Shown here: one piece after another, positions 1 through 5,829 of the stretch | Numbering within the stretch: the first letter of the stretch is position 1 | Layout of the letters: every line of letters starts with the position of its first letter | DNA from: CSP1-5 sp964348275 | GTDB lineage: Bacteria > Methylomirabilota > Methylomirabilia > Methylomirabilales > CSP1-5 | Assembly (NCBI GenBank): GCA_964348275.1 | Contig: CAYGBT010000092.1 | Span: 1-7,733 of the forward strand | DNA: 7,733 nt | Direction of reading: 5' to 3' | The notes under the pieces: generated by a model | What the model was told of the DNA's origin: nothing | The model's database searches: none | The model's input: the letters and a program-made list of their open reading frames with translations, nothing else | Translations under genes and position numbers: made by a program

Positions 1-185
1 CGTACGAGGCCCTGGATAACACAGATGCGGCCATAATCGTAACGGAATGGGAGGAGTTCAAGCAGATGGATCTGCAACGTGTGAGGCAACGAATGCGGCG
101 GCCTCTGATCATCGATGGACGTAATATTTTCGACCGAAAGGTGATGGAGTCATTGGGGTTTGAGTATAGCGGGATGGGACGCTAA
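1..185 (+). CDS. ugd: UDP-glucose 6-dehydrogenase, C-terminal end (partial)
   Basis: This is the last 60 codons of a gene that begins before the window; the reading frame starts at base 3 and ends at TAA 183-185. The family oxidises UDP-glucose to UDP-glucuronate with two NAD+ in the cytoplasm, supplying precursors for acidic surface polysaccharides. The visible part is the C-terminal UDP-binding domain: a YEALDNTDAAIIVTEW stretch, an EEF segment, then PLIIDGRNIFD and a terminal GFEYSGMGR, which match the usual end of bacterial Ugd/TuaD proteins (DGRN, then a short G-x-Y-x-G-x-GR tail). The catalytic Cys and Rossmann domain lie outside the window. It is followed after 36 bp by the epimerase gene and is probably in its operon. 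A related UDP-HexNAc 6-dehydrogenase cannot be fully excluded from this fragment. Confidence 0.86.
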   Translation, partial: YEALDNTDAAIIVTEWEEFKQMDLQRVRQRMRRPLIIDGRNIFDRKVMESLGFEYSGMGR

Positions 186-221
186 TATCGTTAGCCGAGG
201 TCGTCCTTCGGAGGAGAATGT

Positions 222-1187
222 ATGGCGAAGATCCTAGTCACGGGAGGAGCCGGATTTATCGGGTCCCATCTCGTCGATGCGTACGTCGCGGCGGGCCACG
301 ACGTGGTGGTGGTCGACAATCTTGAGACCGGATCCAGAGACCAGGTGAATCCGGCTGCACGATTGTATGAGATAGATATACTCGATCCGTCTCTCGAAGC
401 AATCGTTGCGCAGGAAAGACCCACGATATTCAATCACCATGCCGCGCAGGCAAGCATCAGTCGCTCTGTGGCGGATCCCGTGCACGATGCGCGGGTGAAC
501 ATCTTGGGAAGCGTGCGTCTTTTGGAGCTTGCACGCCATTATGGGATTCCAAATTTCATATTTGCGTCAAGTGGCGGGGCTGTATACGGTCATCAGAAAT
601 ACTATCCGGCGACCGAAGATCATCCACTGAACCCTATCAATGCCTATGGCATTGCCAAACTCACCGTAGAGAGATATCTCGAGTATTACTGGGAAACGCA
701 CCAGATTCGCTCTATCTCATTACGATACTCGAATGTGTATGGTCCGAGGCAGAACCCGCATGGAGAAGCGGGGGTGGTGGCCATCTTTATTGGGGCGCTG
801 CTTCAGGGAAAGTATCCCATCATCTTCGGCGATGGACATCAGACGCGAGATTTCGTGCATGTCCGAGACGTCGTGCGATCGAATCTCCTTGCCCTGGACC
901 TCCTCCTTGATGCTGGTGATAGGCGCCTCGGTGAAACAAACGCATTCAACATTGGGACTGGGAAGGAGACCAGCGTTCTCGAGATATTGGACCGGCTTAC
1001 CTTAATTTTGGGTAGCAGTGCGGAATCTCAGTTCAAACCGGAACGAGAGGGAGAGATCCGGAGAAGCGTCCTGGATGTTGGGCTGGCCCGTGAGGTCCTC
1101 AAGTGGGGACCAACCCTTGACCTCGAGGAAGGCCTTCGAGATACTGCAACGTGGTTCTTGGCCCGAAATATTCAGCTGAAGCAGTGA
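222..1187 (+). CDS. NAD-dependent sugar-nucleotide epimerase (GalE-like extended SDR)
   Basis: This 321-residue extended short-chain dehydrogenase most likely inverts C4 of a UDP-sugar (UDP-glucose/galactose or, given the upstream dehydrogenase, UDP-glucuronate/galacturonate). The NAD-binding motif TGGAGFIGSH is at residues 7-16, with acidic D32 at the end of beta-2 where it would hold the adenine ribose. SSGGAVYG at 116-123 holds the catalytic Ser, and Y142-GIA-K146 is the YxxxK active site. The RYSNVYGPRQNPHGEAGV segment and the later GDGHQTRDFVHVRD match GalE-type epimerases. The length is normal. ATG at 222 is preceded by GGAGGAG at 210-216 with 5-nt spacing. The gene sits between a UDP-glucose dehydrogenase and an SIS isomerase, so a role in surface polysaccharide precursor supply is inferred. 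Related 4,6-dehydratases and UDP-glucuronate decarboxylases share the fold, so the substrate is uncertain. Confidence 0.9.
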   Translation: MAKILVTGGAGFIGSHLVDAYVAAGHDVVVVDNLETGSRDQVNPAARLYEIDILDPSLEAIVAQERPTIFNHHAAQASISRSVADPVHDARVNILGSVRLLELARHYGIPNFIFASSGGAVYGHQKYYPATEDHPLNPINAYGIAKLTVERYLEYYWETHQIRSISLRYSNVYGPRQNPHGEAGVVAIFIGALLQGKYPIIFGDGHQTRDFVHVRDVVRSNLLALDLLLDAGDRRLGETNAFNIGTGKETSVLEILDRLTLILGSSAESQFKPEREGEIRRSVLDVGLAREVLKWGPTLDLEEGLRDTATWFLARNIQLKQ

Positions 1188-1205
1188 GGAGCGGAGATCG
1201 GAAAT

Positions 1206-1211
1206 GGAGGG
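1206..1211 (+). promoter_or_regulatory. Shine-Dalgarno site that fixes the SIS-gene start
   Basis: GGAGGG lies 8 nt before ATG 1220. This favours ATG 1220 over the longer in-frame GTG at 1151, which would sit inside the end of the epimerase gene and add 23 residues with no resemblance to the family. Confidence 0.6.
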
Positions 1212-1219
1212 CCCTGACG

Positions 1220-1801
1220 ATGGGGGAACCGATCGTAGACTATTTTGAGAAGCTCGGAACACTCTTTTCCGGTATCCAGGTGACAGACTCCCAGAAGCAA
1301 TCAGTGGACGTATTCGATGCTCTTTCCGCTGGGATCGATATTATTGTCACGCAGACGTCATTAGGGCGGAAAGTGATATTCATTGGAAATGGAGGGAGTG
1401 CGGCAATCGCGAGTCATCAGGCGGTGGACTATTGGAAGAACGGACGCATGCGGGCCATTGCCTTCAATGACTCCTCGCTCTTGACCTGCATTAGCAATGA
1501 CTTTGGGTACCCGCAAGTGTTTGCGAAGCCTGTCGAGATGTTCGCCGACCCCGGGGATGTTTTGATGGCGATCAGCAGCTCCGGCCGTTCCGAGAATATT
1601 CTCTTGGCCGTCAATGTAGCGCGACGGAAGGGTTGTAAAGTGGTTACGATGTCGGGGTTTTCTACCGATAATCCACTCAGGTTGGCGGGGGATCTCAATT
1701 TTTACGTTCCATCAGACTCGTATGGCTGCGTCGAGATCGTGCATCTGGCCCTGTGCCACTGTATCCTCGATACGATCATCAGTCGTCAGGAGCAGGAATA
1801 G
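1220..1801 (+). CDS. SIS-domain sugar-phosphate isomerase, GmhA (phosphoheptose isomerase)-like
   Basis: This single-SIS-domain protein of 193 residues matches the normal length of GmhA, which converts sedoheptulose 7-phosphate to D-glycero-D-manno-heptose 7-phosphate as the first step towards ADP- or GDP-heptose. The phosphate-binding GNGGSAA is at residues 56-62, and SSSGRSEN at 119-126 is the second SIS phosphate loop. NDFGY at 93-97 and VEIVHL ending at H175/L176 match GmhA; H175 aligns with the catalytic His180 of E. coli GmhA. H66 is also conserved, but the residue aligning with catalytic Glu65 is Asp (D70) in HQAVDYWKN. The start is ATG 1220, with a good Shine-Dalgarno site. It lies 32 bp after the epimerase and 22 bp before the aminotransferase, so it probably serves the same polysaccharide pathway. 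Other gmh genes are not visible, so heptose synthesis is plausible but unproven. Confidence 0.8.
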   Translation: MGEPIVDYFEKLGTLFSGIQVTDSQKQSVDVFDALSAGIDIIVTQTSLGRKVIFIGNGGSAAIASHQAVDYWKNGRMRAIAFNDSSLLTCISNDFGYPQVFAKPVEMFADPGDVLMAISSSGRSENILLAVNVARRKGCKVVTMSGFSTDNPLRLAGDLNFYVPSDSYGCVEIVHLALCHCILDTIISRQEQE

Positions 1802-1823
1802 CTGTCAGGAGATCCGAGGTCGA

Positions 1824-2933
1824 ATGATTCCTCTCGTCGATCTCAAAAGACAAACGAGGCAACTGGAGGGAGAGATCCAGCGCGCCATCACTGAAGTACT
1901 TAGCGACTGCCACTACGTAAAGGGGGTATGGATTGACCAGTTCGAAGAAGCCTTTGCCCGATACTGTGGAGTCGAGTATGCCAGTGCAGTTGCCTCGGGA
2001 ACAGCAGCCCTGCAACTCGCTTTGTTAGCAGCAGGCATTGGCGAGGGGGATGAAGTCGTCACGAGTCCTTTCACGTTTATCGCAACGGCTGAGGCCATTA
2101 CAGCGGTGGGAGCAAGACCTGTCTTTGCGGATATTTTACCTGGCCCTTTCACTATTGACCCTGAAAAGATCGAGGGGGTTGTTACCAAGAAAAGTCGGGC
2201 CATCATCCCAGTGGATCTGTACGGGCAGCCGGCAGATCTCGACGCGATCCTGGAAATGGCCCGGGTTCGCCACCTGACAGTGATTGAAGATGCCTGTCAG
2301 GCGACTGGGGCTGAGTACAAGGGATGGCGACTCGGGACCAAGAGTCACCTGACTTGCTTCAGTTTTTATCCGTCGAAGAACCTCGGAGCACTAGGGGATG
2401 CGGGGGCGGTTGTTACGAAGGACTTCAAAGCGGTGGACCAAGTCCGGCTGCGAAGGGACCATGGTCAGGCGGGACCGTACATCCACGAAATGGAAGGCAT
2501 GAATGCCCGGATGGACTCGATTCAGGCGGCAGTCCTCCTGGTGAAACTTCGCTACCTCGATCAATGGAATTCAACACGAAGGAAGCATGCGCGGCAATAC
2601 GACGAGCTGTTGAGAGGTATTGAGGCGGTTTCGACGCCACCAACCATCGCGTATGCCACGCCGGTGTACTCACTCTACACGATCCGTGCCAGGGATAGGG
2701 ATCGTCTCCAGGCGTATCTACGCCAAAGGGGAATCACGACCGGAGTATATTACCCGATTCCGCTTCATATGCAGCCGGCATACCGGTACCTCGGCTACAA
2801 AGAACACGACTTTCCTGTGGCGGAGTCAGCAGCCCAGGAAGCACTATCACTCCCAGTGTACCCAGAGCTTACCGAGGGTGAGATCAGCCGCGTCGCGGAG
2901 GGTATCCGTGACTTTTATCGGGAGAAGCATTAG
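1824..2933 (+). CDS. DegT/DnrJ/EryC1/StrS-family PLP-dependent sugar aminotransferase
   Basis: This 369-residue fold-type I aminotransferase transfers an amino group, typically from glutamate, to a keto-sugar nucleotide, making amino sugars for O-antigen or capsule. The N-terminus MIPLVDLKRQ is typical of the family. ASGTAALQLAL at 57-67 binds the cofactor phosphate. EDACQATGA at 155-163 holds D156, which pairs with the pyridine nitrogen. FSFYPSKNLGALGDAGAV at 179-196 contains K185, the expected Schiff-base lysine. IPVDLYGQPAD at 128-138 and GVYYPIPLHMQPAY near the C-terminus are also standard. ATG 1824 fits the family start; an in-frame start at 1722 would add 34 unrelated residues from inside the SIS gene. 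AGGAG (1807-1811) and GAGGT (1816-1820) precede the start. No keto-sugar-forming partner is visible, so the product (for example a 3-amino uronate or a 4-amino-6-deoxy sugar) cannot be named. Confidence 0.92.
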   Translation: MIPLVDLKRQTRQLEGEIQRAITEVLSDCHYVKGVWIDQFEEAFARYCGVEYASAVASGTAALQLALLAAGIGEGDEVVTSPFTFIATAEAITAVGARPVFADILPGPFTIDPEKIEGVVTKKSRAIIPVDLYGQPADLDAILEMARVRHLTVIEDACQATGAEYKGWRLGTKSHLTCFSFYPSKNLGALGDAGAVVTKDFKAVDQVRLRRDHGQAGPYIHEMEGMNARMDSIQAAVLLVKLRYLDQWNSTRRKHARQYDELLRGIEAVSTPPTIAYATPVYSLYTIRARDRDRLQAYLRQRGITTGVYYPIPLHMQPAYRYLGYKEHDFPVAESAAQEALSLPVYPELTEGEISRVAEGIRDFYREKH

Positions 2934-3025
2934 GGATTGGGAGAGCCCCTTTTCAGTTGACTTTTCTATCGGAAGACCCTACGGTACGATCCTGGCATGA
3001 ACAGCGATGATGTCGGAGCAGTCTG
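2934..3025 (+). other. 92-bp gap separating the polysaccharide genes from kdsD
   Basis: This gap contains the candidate promoter at 2957-2985 and the kdsD Shine-Dalgarno GGAG (3015-3018). It also contains a 9-codon reading frame, ATG 2997 to TGA 3024-3026, whose stop overlaps the kdsD ATG by one base (TGATG); this could couple translation or be chance. No convincing terminator for the upstream operon is seen: GGG-AGAG-CCC followed by CTTTT (about 2939-2953) is only a 3-bp stem. Confidence 0.45.
2957..2985 (+). promoter_or_regulatory. Possible sigma70-type promoter before kdsD
   Basis: TTGACT (2957-2962, 5 of 6 bases of the -35 consensus) is followed after exactly 17 nt by TACGGT (2980-2985, 3 of 6 of the -10 consensus). 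An overlapping TACGAT (2985-2990) is closer to consensus but 22 nt away. The pair lies in the largest gap before kdsD, where a new transcription unit would be expected. The -10 match is weak, so this is only a candidate. Confidence 0.33.
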
Positions 3026-3985
3026 ATGATTCTTGAACGAGCGCGACGAGTTCTAGAGATTGAGGCCGAGGCCGTCGCGGCCCTTGTCCATCGACTGGGC
3101 GAGGATTTTATTTGCGCTGTGGAGGTCCTCTACGAGTGCCAGGGCCGCGTCGTGCTGACCGGGATGGGGAAATCCGGTTTTATCGCCAAGAAGATTGCTG
3201 CCACATTTGCTAGCACGGGAACTCCGGCGCTCTACCTGCACCCTGCCGAGGGAGTTCATGGCGATCTGGGGATGATCGTGCGAGGGGACGTCGTCGTCGC
3301 TGTCTCCAACAGTGGCAGTACCGCAGAGATCATGGAGATTCTCCCAGCCCTGAAACGCGTCGGGGTCAAGCTCATTGCGCTTGTAGGGAATGTGCAGTCC
3401 GCATTGGCGAGGGAGAGCGATGTGGCGCTCGACGTGAGCGTGGATGAAGAGGCCTGCTCGTTGAATTTAACCCCGACGGCTAGCACGACGGCTGCGTTAG
3501 CTATGGGGGATGCCTTGGCGGTGGCCCTATTGGAGAAGCGAGGCTTCAAGATAGAGGATTTTGCGAACCTACATCCCGGGGGGCGGCTAGGTCGCCATCT
3601 CATCCTCCGGGTCCGGGACTTGATGCACGTGGGCTCCGACATGCCTGTCGTCTCCGAGCAGACGTTGATGCGCGATGCGATCCTTGAGATCAGCACCAAA
3701 CGCCTCGGGTTGACAACGGTGATCGACGGGGAAGGACGACTTGTGGGAATCATTACGGACGGGGACTTGAGGCGTGGATTGGAAAAGCACAGCAACTTGC
3801 TAGAACGGCAAGCCAAGGAGTGCATGACTCGTTCTCCGAAGGTCATCGATAGGGACGAGCTCGCCGCTCGAGCCGTCCAGGTGATGGAGCAATATAAGAT
3901 TACCTCGCTGCTCATCCTTGATCCTTCAGGCCGACCGGCCGGGGTGATTCATCTCCACGACATCCTGCAGGCTGGGGTAGTGTGA
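3026..3985 (+). CDS. kdsD: D-arabinose-5-phosphate isomerase (KdsD/KpsF)
   Basis: The enzyme interconverts D-ribulose 5-phosphate and D-arabinose 5-phosphate, the first committed precursor of Kdo in LPS inner core. The 319-residue protein has the standard order: an SIS domain (about residues 30-190) and two CBS domains (about 197-255 and 262-319). TGMGKSGFIAKK at 45-56 carries K49, HGDLGM carries H78, SNSGSTAEI carries E101, and LHPGGRLGR carries H183. These align, with a constant offset of 10, to K59, H88, E111 and H193 of E. coli KdsD, so the full active site is present. ATG 3026 has GGAG (3015-3018) 7 nt upstream; the frame closes at TGA 3008-3010, leaving no earlier usual start codon. Its stop overlaps the kdsC start (GTGA), which indicates coupled translation. 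KpsF capsule paralogues have the same architecture, but the adjacent kdsC favours the Kdo housekeeping role. Confidence 0.96.
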   Translation: MILERARRVLEIEAEAVAALVHRLGEDFICAVEVLYECQGRVVLTGMGKSGFIAKKIAATFASTGTPALYLHPAEGVHGDLGMIVRGDVVVAVSNSGSTAEIMEILPALKRVGVKLIALVGNVQSALARESDVALDVSVDEEACSLNLTPTASTTAALAMGDALAVALLEKRGFKIEDFANLHPGGRLGRHLILRVRDLMHVGSDMPVVSEQTLMRDAILEISTKRLGLTTVIDGEGRLVGIITDGDLRRGLEKHSNLLERQAKECMTRSPKVIDRDELAARAVQVMEQYKITSLLILDPSGRPAGVIHLHDILQAGVV

Positions 3986-4545
3986 TAAGCCCGATAAACC
4001 CAACAAACCCGACAAACCCAAGAGAGAGAGCGAAGCGAATCCGTCTGTTGTTGTTGGATGTGGATGGCGTACTGACCGACGGTCGTATCATTTACGGCAG
4101 TGCTGGATTAGAAGTGCTGGCTTTTCATGTGCGTGATGGATTCGCCTTGAAGGCGGCGCAGGGCGCGGGGATCACCGTCGGACTTGTGAGTGGGCGGAAA
4201 TCCGAGGCGCTTCTACGTCGGGCTGAGGAGCTGCATCTGGCTGAGGTGCACACCGGGGTTGAGGACAAGATGGGTGTGTACCGACAGTTGCTGATGCGGT
4301 ATCGGCTAGATGATGAAGAGATTGCCTATATGGGTGATGATCTTCCGGACCTTCCGCTGCTTCAGCAGGTAGGTCTGGCCATCTCAGTCGCCGATGCGCC
4401 GGTCGAGGTCCGAGGCGCTGTCCACCTGGTGACGTCGCTACCGGGGGGAAAGGGGGCGGTTCGGGAGGCCGTGGAATGGCTCCTAAGATCTCAGGGGGTC
4501 TGGGATCGGGTGTGTGCAGATTTTCAAGGCAACCGAGACTTGTGA
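3982..4545 (+). CDS. kdsC: 3-deoxy-D-manno-octulosonate 8-phosphate phosphatase (KdsC)
   Basis: This HAD-superfamily phosphatase removes phosphate from Kdo-8-phosphate to release Kdo. It has 187 residues, as usual for this cap-less, tetrameric type. LLLLDVDGVLTDG holds the nucleophile D26 and acid/base D28; S70 in LVSGRKS is motif II; K96 in GVEDK is motif III; GDDLPD at 118-123 supplies the Mg2+-binding aspartates. FHVRDGFALKAAQ is a KdsC-family signature. The start is GTG 3982, overlapping the kdsD stop by 4 bases; no other ATG, GTG or TTG lies between it and the catalytic strand. Residues 4-13 (P-I-N, P-T-N, P-T-N, P) are encoded by a 9-bp tandem repeat followed by an AG run, an unusual leader for this enzyme. 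metK follows after 15 bp. kdsA and kdsB are not in the window. Confidence 0.95.
   Translation: MISPINPTNPTNPRERAKRIRLLLLDVDGVLTDGRIIYGSAGLEVLAFHVRDGFALKAAQGAGITVGLVSGRKSEALLRRAEELHLAEVHTGVEDKMGVYRQLLMRYRLDDEEIAYMGDDLPDLPLLQQVGLAISVADAPVEVRGAVHLVTSLPGGKGAVREAVEWLLRSQGVWDRVCADFQGNRDL
3991..4030 (+). repeat. 9-bp tandem repeat plus AG run at the start of kdsC
   Basis: Three imperfect 9-bp units in codon phase (CCGATAAAC, CCAACAAAC, CCGACAAAC) plus CCA span 3991-4020, and (AG)5 follows at 4021-4030. The 9-bp units encode Pro-Ile/Thr-Asn repeats, and gain or loss of one would keep the frame. Gain or loss of an AG pair would shift it. This is read directly from the sequence; any functional effect is inference. 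Confidence 0.75.
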
Positions 4546-4553
4546 GGAGGGGG
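4546..4553 (+). promoter_or_regulatory. Strong Shine-Dalgarno site of metK
   Basis: GGAGGGGG begins immediately after the kdsC stop codon (TGA 4543-4545) and lies 7 nt before metK ATG 4561. It takes up half of the 15-bp gap, leaving no room for a promoter or a SAM riboswitch, so metK must be read from a transcript that starts upstream. Confidence 0.6.
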
Positions 4554-4560
4554 AACGCCC

Positions 4561-5721
4561 ATGCCTTTAGGACGCTATCTGTTTACGTCCGAGTCGGTCA
4601 CCGAAGGCCATCCCGACAAGATCGCGGATCAGATTTCTGATGCGATTCTTGACGCGATCTTCAGTCAAGACCCGTACGGCCGGGTGGCCTGTGAATCCCT
4701 CGTAACGACCGGCATGGCCTTCGTCGCGGGAGAGATTACGACCAAATGTTACGTCGACATCCCGCAAATTGTGCGAGACACCATCCGCGACGCTGGATAT
4801 ACTCGGGCCAAGTACGGCTTTGACTATGAGACCTGTGCGGTCATCACGGCCATCCAAGAACAGTCCGCGGACATTGCATTGGGGGTGGATATTCAAGGGG
4901 CCGGCGATCAGGGATTGATGTTTGGATACGCGACCCGGGAGACCCCGGAGATGATGCCCATCCCTATTATGCTCGCCCATAAGATCTGCCGCCGATTGGC
5001 GGAGGTGCGAAAGCAGAATCTTTTGGACTACCTCCGCCCGGATGGAAAATCACAAGTCACCGTGGAGTATGTGGACGGTAAGCCTACGCGGGTGACCGCC
5101 ATCGTCGTGGCTGCCCAGCACAGCCCTGATATCACGCTCCAACAATTGCGGGAAGATATCATCGAGCAGGTGGTGCTTCCAATCCTCCCCCGCGAGCTCT
5201 TGGACCCGGAGAATGTCGTGTACCACATTAATCCCACCGGGCGGTTTGTCATCGGGGGACCCAAAGGCGATACGGGGCTCACCGGAAGGAAGATCATTGT
5301 CGATACGTATGGGGGCGTAGGCAGTCACGGCGGAGGCTGCTATTCGGGAAAGGACCCCACCAAGGTCGACCGCTCCGCCTCCTATATGGCCCGCTATATC
5401 GCGAAGAACATTGTCTCGGCCGAGCTTGCGGAAAAATGCGAGGTTCAATTGGCATACGCCATTGGCGTCCCGGAACCGGTCTCGGTCATGGTTGACACCA
5501 AGGGGACGGGGAAAGTCTCCGATGAGGCCCTGTGCACCCTGGTCCGCAAGCACTTCGAACTTACCCCTGCGGGGATCTTAAAGGCTTTGGACCTCCGTCG
5601 GCCAATCTATAAACAGACCGCCGTGTACGGGCACTTTGGCCGGACTGAGCCGGACTTCACGTGGGAGCGGACCGACCGTGCCGGCGTGTTGGCGAGAGAG
5701 GCAGGGCGCTTCGGGACCTAA
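4561..5721 (+). CDS. metK: S-adenosylmethionine synthetase (methionine adenosyltransferase)
   Basis: This cytoplasmic enzyme makes S-adenosylmethionine from methionine and ATP, releasing phosphate and pyrophosphate. The 386 residues match the bacterial family length. TEGHPDKIADQISDAILD starts at residue 14 and includes H17, D19 and K20 for ATP and metal binding. GAGDQGLMFGYA begins at 113, with the active-site aspartate D116. GGPKGDTGLTGRKI (about 231-245) and HGGGCYSGKDPTKVDRS (256-272, with K264, D265 and K268) form the triphosphate site. C260-Y261 replaces the Ala-Phe seen in E. coli (GGGAFSGKD); this is probably a tolerated lineage difference. The C-terminus YGHFGRTEPDFTWE is intact. ATG 4561 has a strong Shine-Dalgarno site. 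The gene shares a transcript with kdsDC and precedes ahcY, the enzyme that clears the methyltransferase by-product. Confidence 0.98.
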   Translation: MPLGRYLFTSESVTEGHPDKIADQISDAILDAIFSQDPYGRVACESLVTTGMAFVAGEITTKCYVDIPQIVRDTIRDAGYTRAKYGFDYETCAVITAIQEQSADIALGVDIQGAGDQGLMFGYATRETPEMMPIPIMLAHKICRRLAEVRKQNLLDYLRPDGKSQVTVEYVDGKPTRVTAIVVAAQHSPDITLQQLREDIIEQVVLPILPRELLDPENVVYHINPTGRFVIGGPKGDTGLTGRKIIVDTYGGVGSHGGGCYSGKDPTKVDRSASYMARYIAKNIVSAELAEKCEVQLAYAIGVPEPVSVMVDTKGTGKVSDEALCTLVRKHFELTPAGILKALDLRRPIYKQTAVYGHFGRTEPDFTWERTDRAGVLAREAGRFGT

Positions 5722-5733
5722 GTTTGGTTCATA

Positions 5734-5761
5734 GTTGAGCGTTGAGGGTTGAGAGTTTAGG
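5734..5761 (+). repeat. Tandem heptamer repeat, GTTGAGN x3 plus variant
   Basis: Four contiguous 7-bp units are seen: GTTGAGC, GTTGAGG, GTTGAGA and GTTTAGG, followed by a partial GTTAG. The last base of each unit varies while the GTTGAG core is kept. This resembles the short tandemly repeated repetitive (STRR) heptamers known from intergenic regions of some bacterial genomes, notably cyanobacteria. Confidence 0.75.
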
Positions 5762-5797
5762 GTTAGTTTGTTGGTAGATTTCGGCCCTTCGCGATGG

Positions 5798-5813
5798 ACC
5801 GTGAACCGTGAAC
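5798..5813 (+). repeat. Tandem heptamer ACCGTGA x2
   Basis: ACCGTGA occurs twice in perfect tandem (5798-5804 and 5805-5811) followed by AC, 7 bp before the ahcY Shine-Dalgarno site. It has the same period as the cluster at 5734-5761 but an unrelated sequence. Confidence 0.65.
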
Positions 5814-5820
5814 TTGCTTT

Positions 5821-5827
5821 GGAGGAG
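5821..5827 (+). promoter_or_regulatory. Shine-Dalgarno site that fixes the ahcY GTG start
   Basis: GGAGGAG lies just before GTG 5830 (2 nt from its 3' end, 4 nt counting only GGAGG). The short spacing is slightly tight, but the protein reads as a normal AhcY N-terminus from this GTG, so the start is well supported. Confidence 0.6.
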
Positions 5828-5829
5828 TC

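Larger units (their letters stand above)
5722..5829 (+). other. 108-bp metK-ahcY spacer with heptamer repeats
   Basis: The spacer contains no gene, no clear terminator hairpin and no convincing promoter. It holds two separate 7-bp repeat clusters (5734-5761 and 5798-5813) and ends in the ahcY Shine-Dalgarno site. I looked for a SAH or SAM riboswitch because of the flanking genes and saw no recognisable conserved core. Confidence 0.6.

Noticed and set aside
1151..1219. Longer SIS-gene start at GTG 1151
   Set aside because: The extra 23 residues come from inside the epimerase gene, do not look like GmhA, and ATG 1220 has a good Shine-Dalgarno site and gives the family length.
1722..1823. Longer aminotransferase start at 1722
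   Set aside because: The added 34 residues are an out-of-frame reading of the SIS gene; the family start MIPLVDLK is at 1824.
2937..2953. Terminator after the aminotransferase gene
   Set aside because: Only a 3-bp GGG/CCC stem precedes CTTTT, too weak to support a call.
2620..3000. 126-codon + strand frame over the end of the aminotransferase gene and the gap
   Set aside because: It is Arg-, Ser- and His-rich, mostly overlaps the aminotransferase coding sequence and resembles no known protein.
3256..3915. 219-codon antisense frame inside kdsD
   Set aside because: It is rich in Ser, Arg and Pro, matches no family I recognise and lies fully within a clearly coding gene; it is a shadow of kdsD codon use.
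5050..5553. 167-codon antisense frame inside metK
   Set aside because: It lies entirely opposite conserved metK motifs, with no start signal or recognisable domain.
5755..5766. Telomere-like GTTTAGGGTTAG
   Set aside because: It is a single short match arising from the degenerate heptamer repeat, internal to a bacterial gene cluster.
5722..5829. SAH or SAM riboswitch in front of ahcY
   Set aside because: The gene context invites it, but the spacer is dominated by heptamer repeats and I see no compact GC-rich pseudoknot core. A covariance-model search would settle it.
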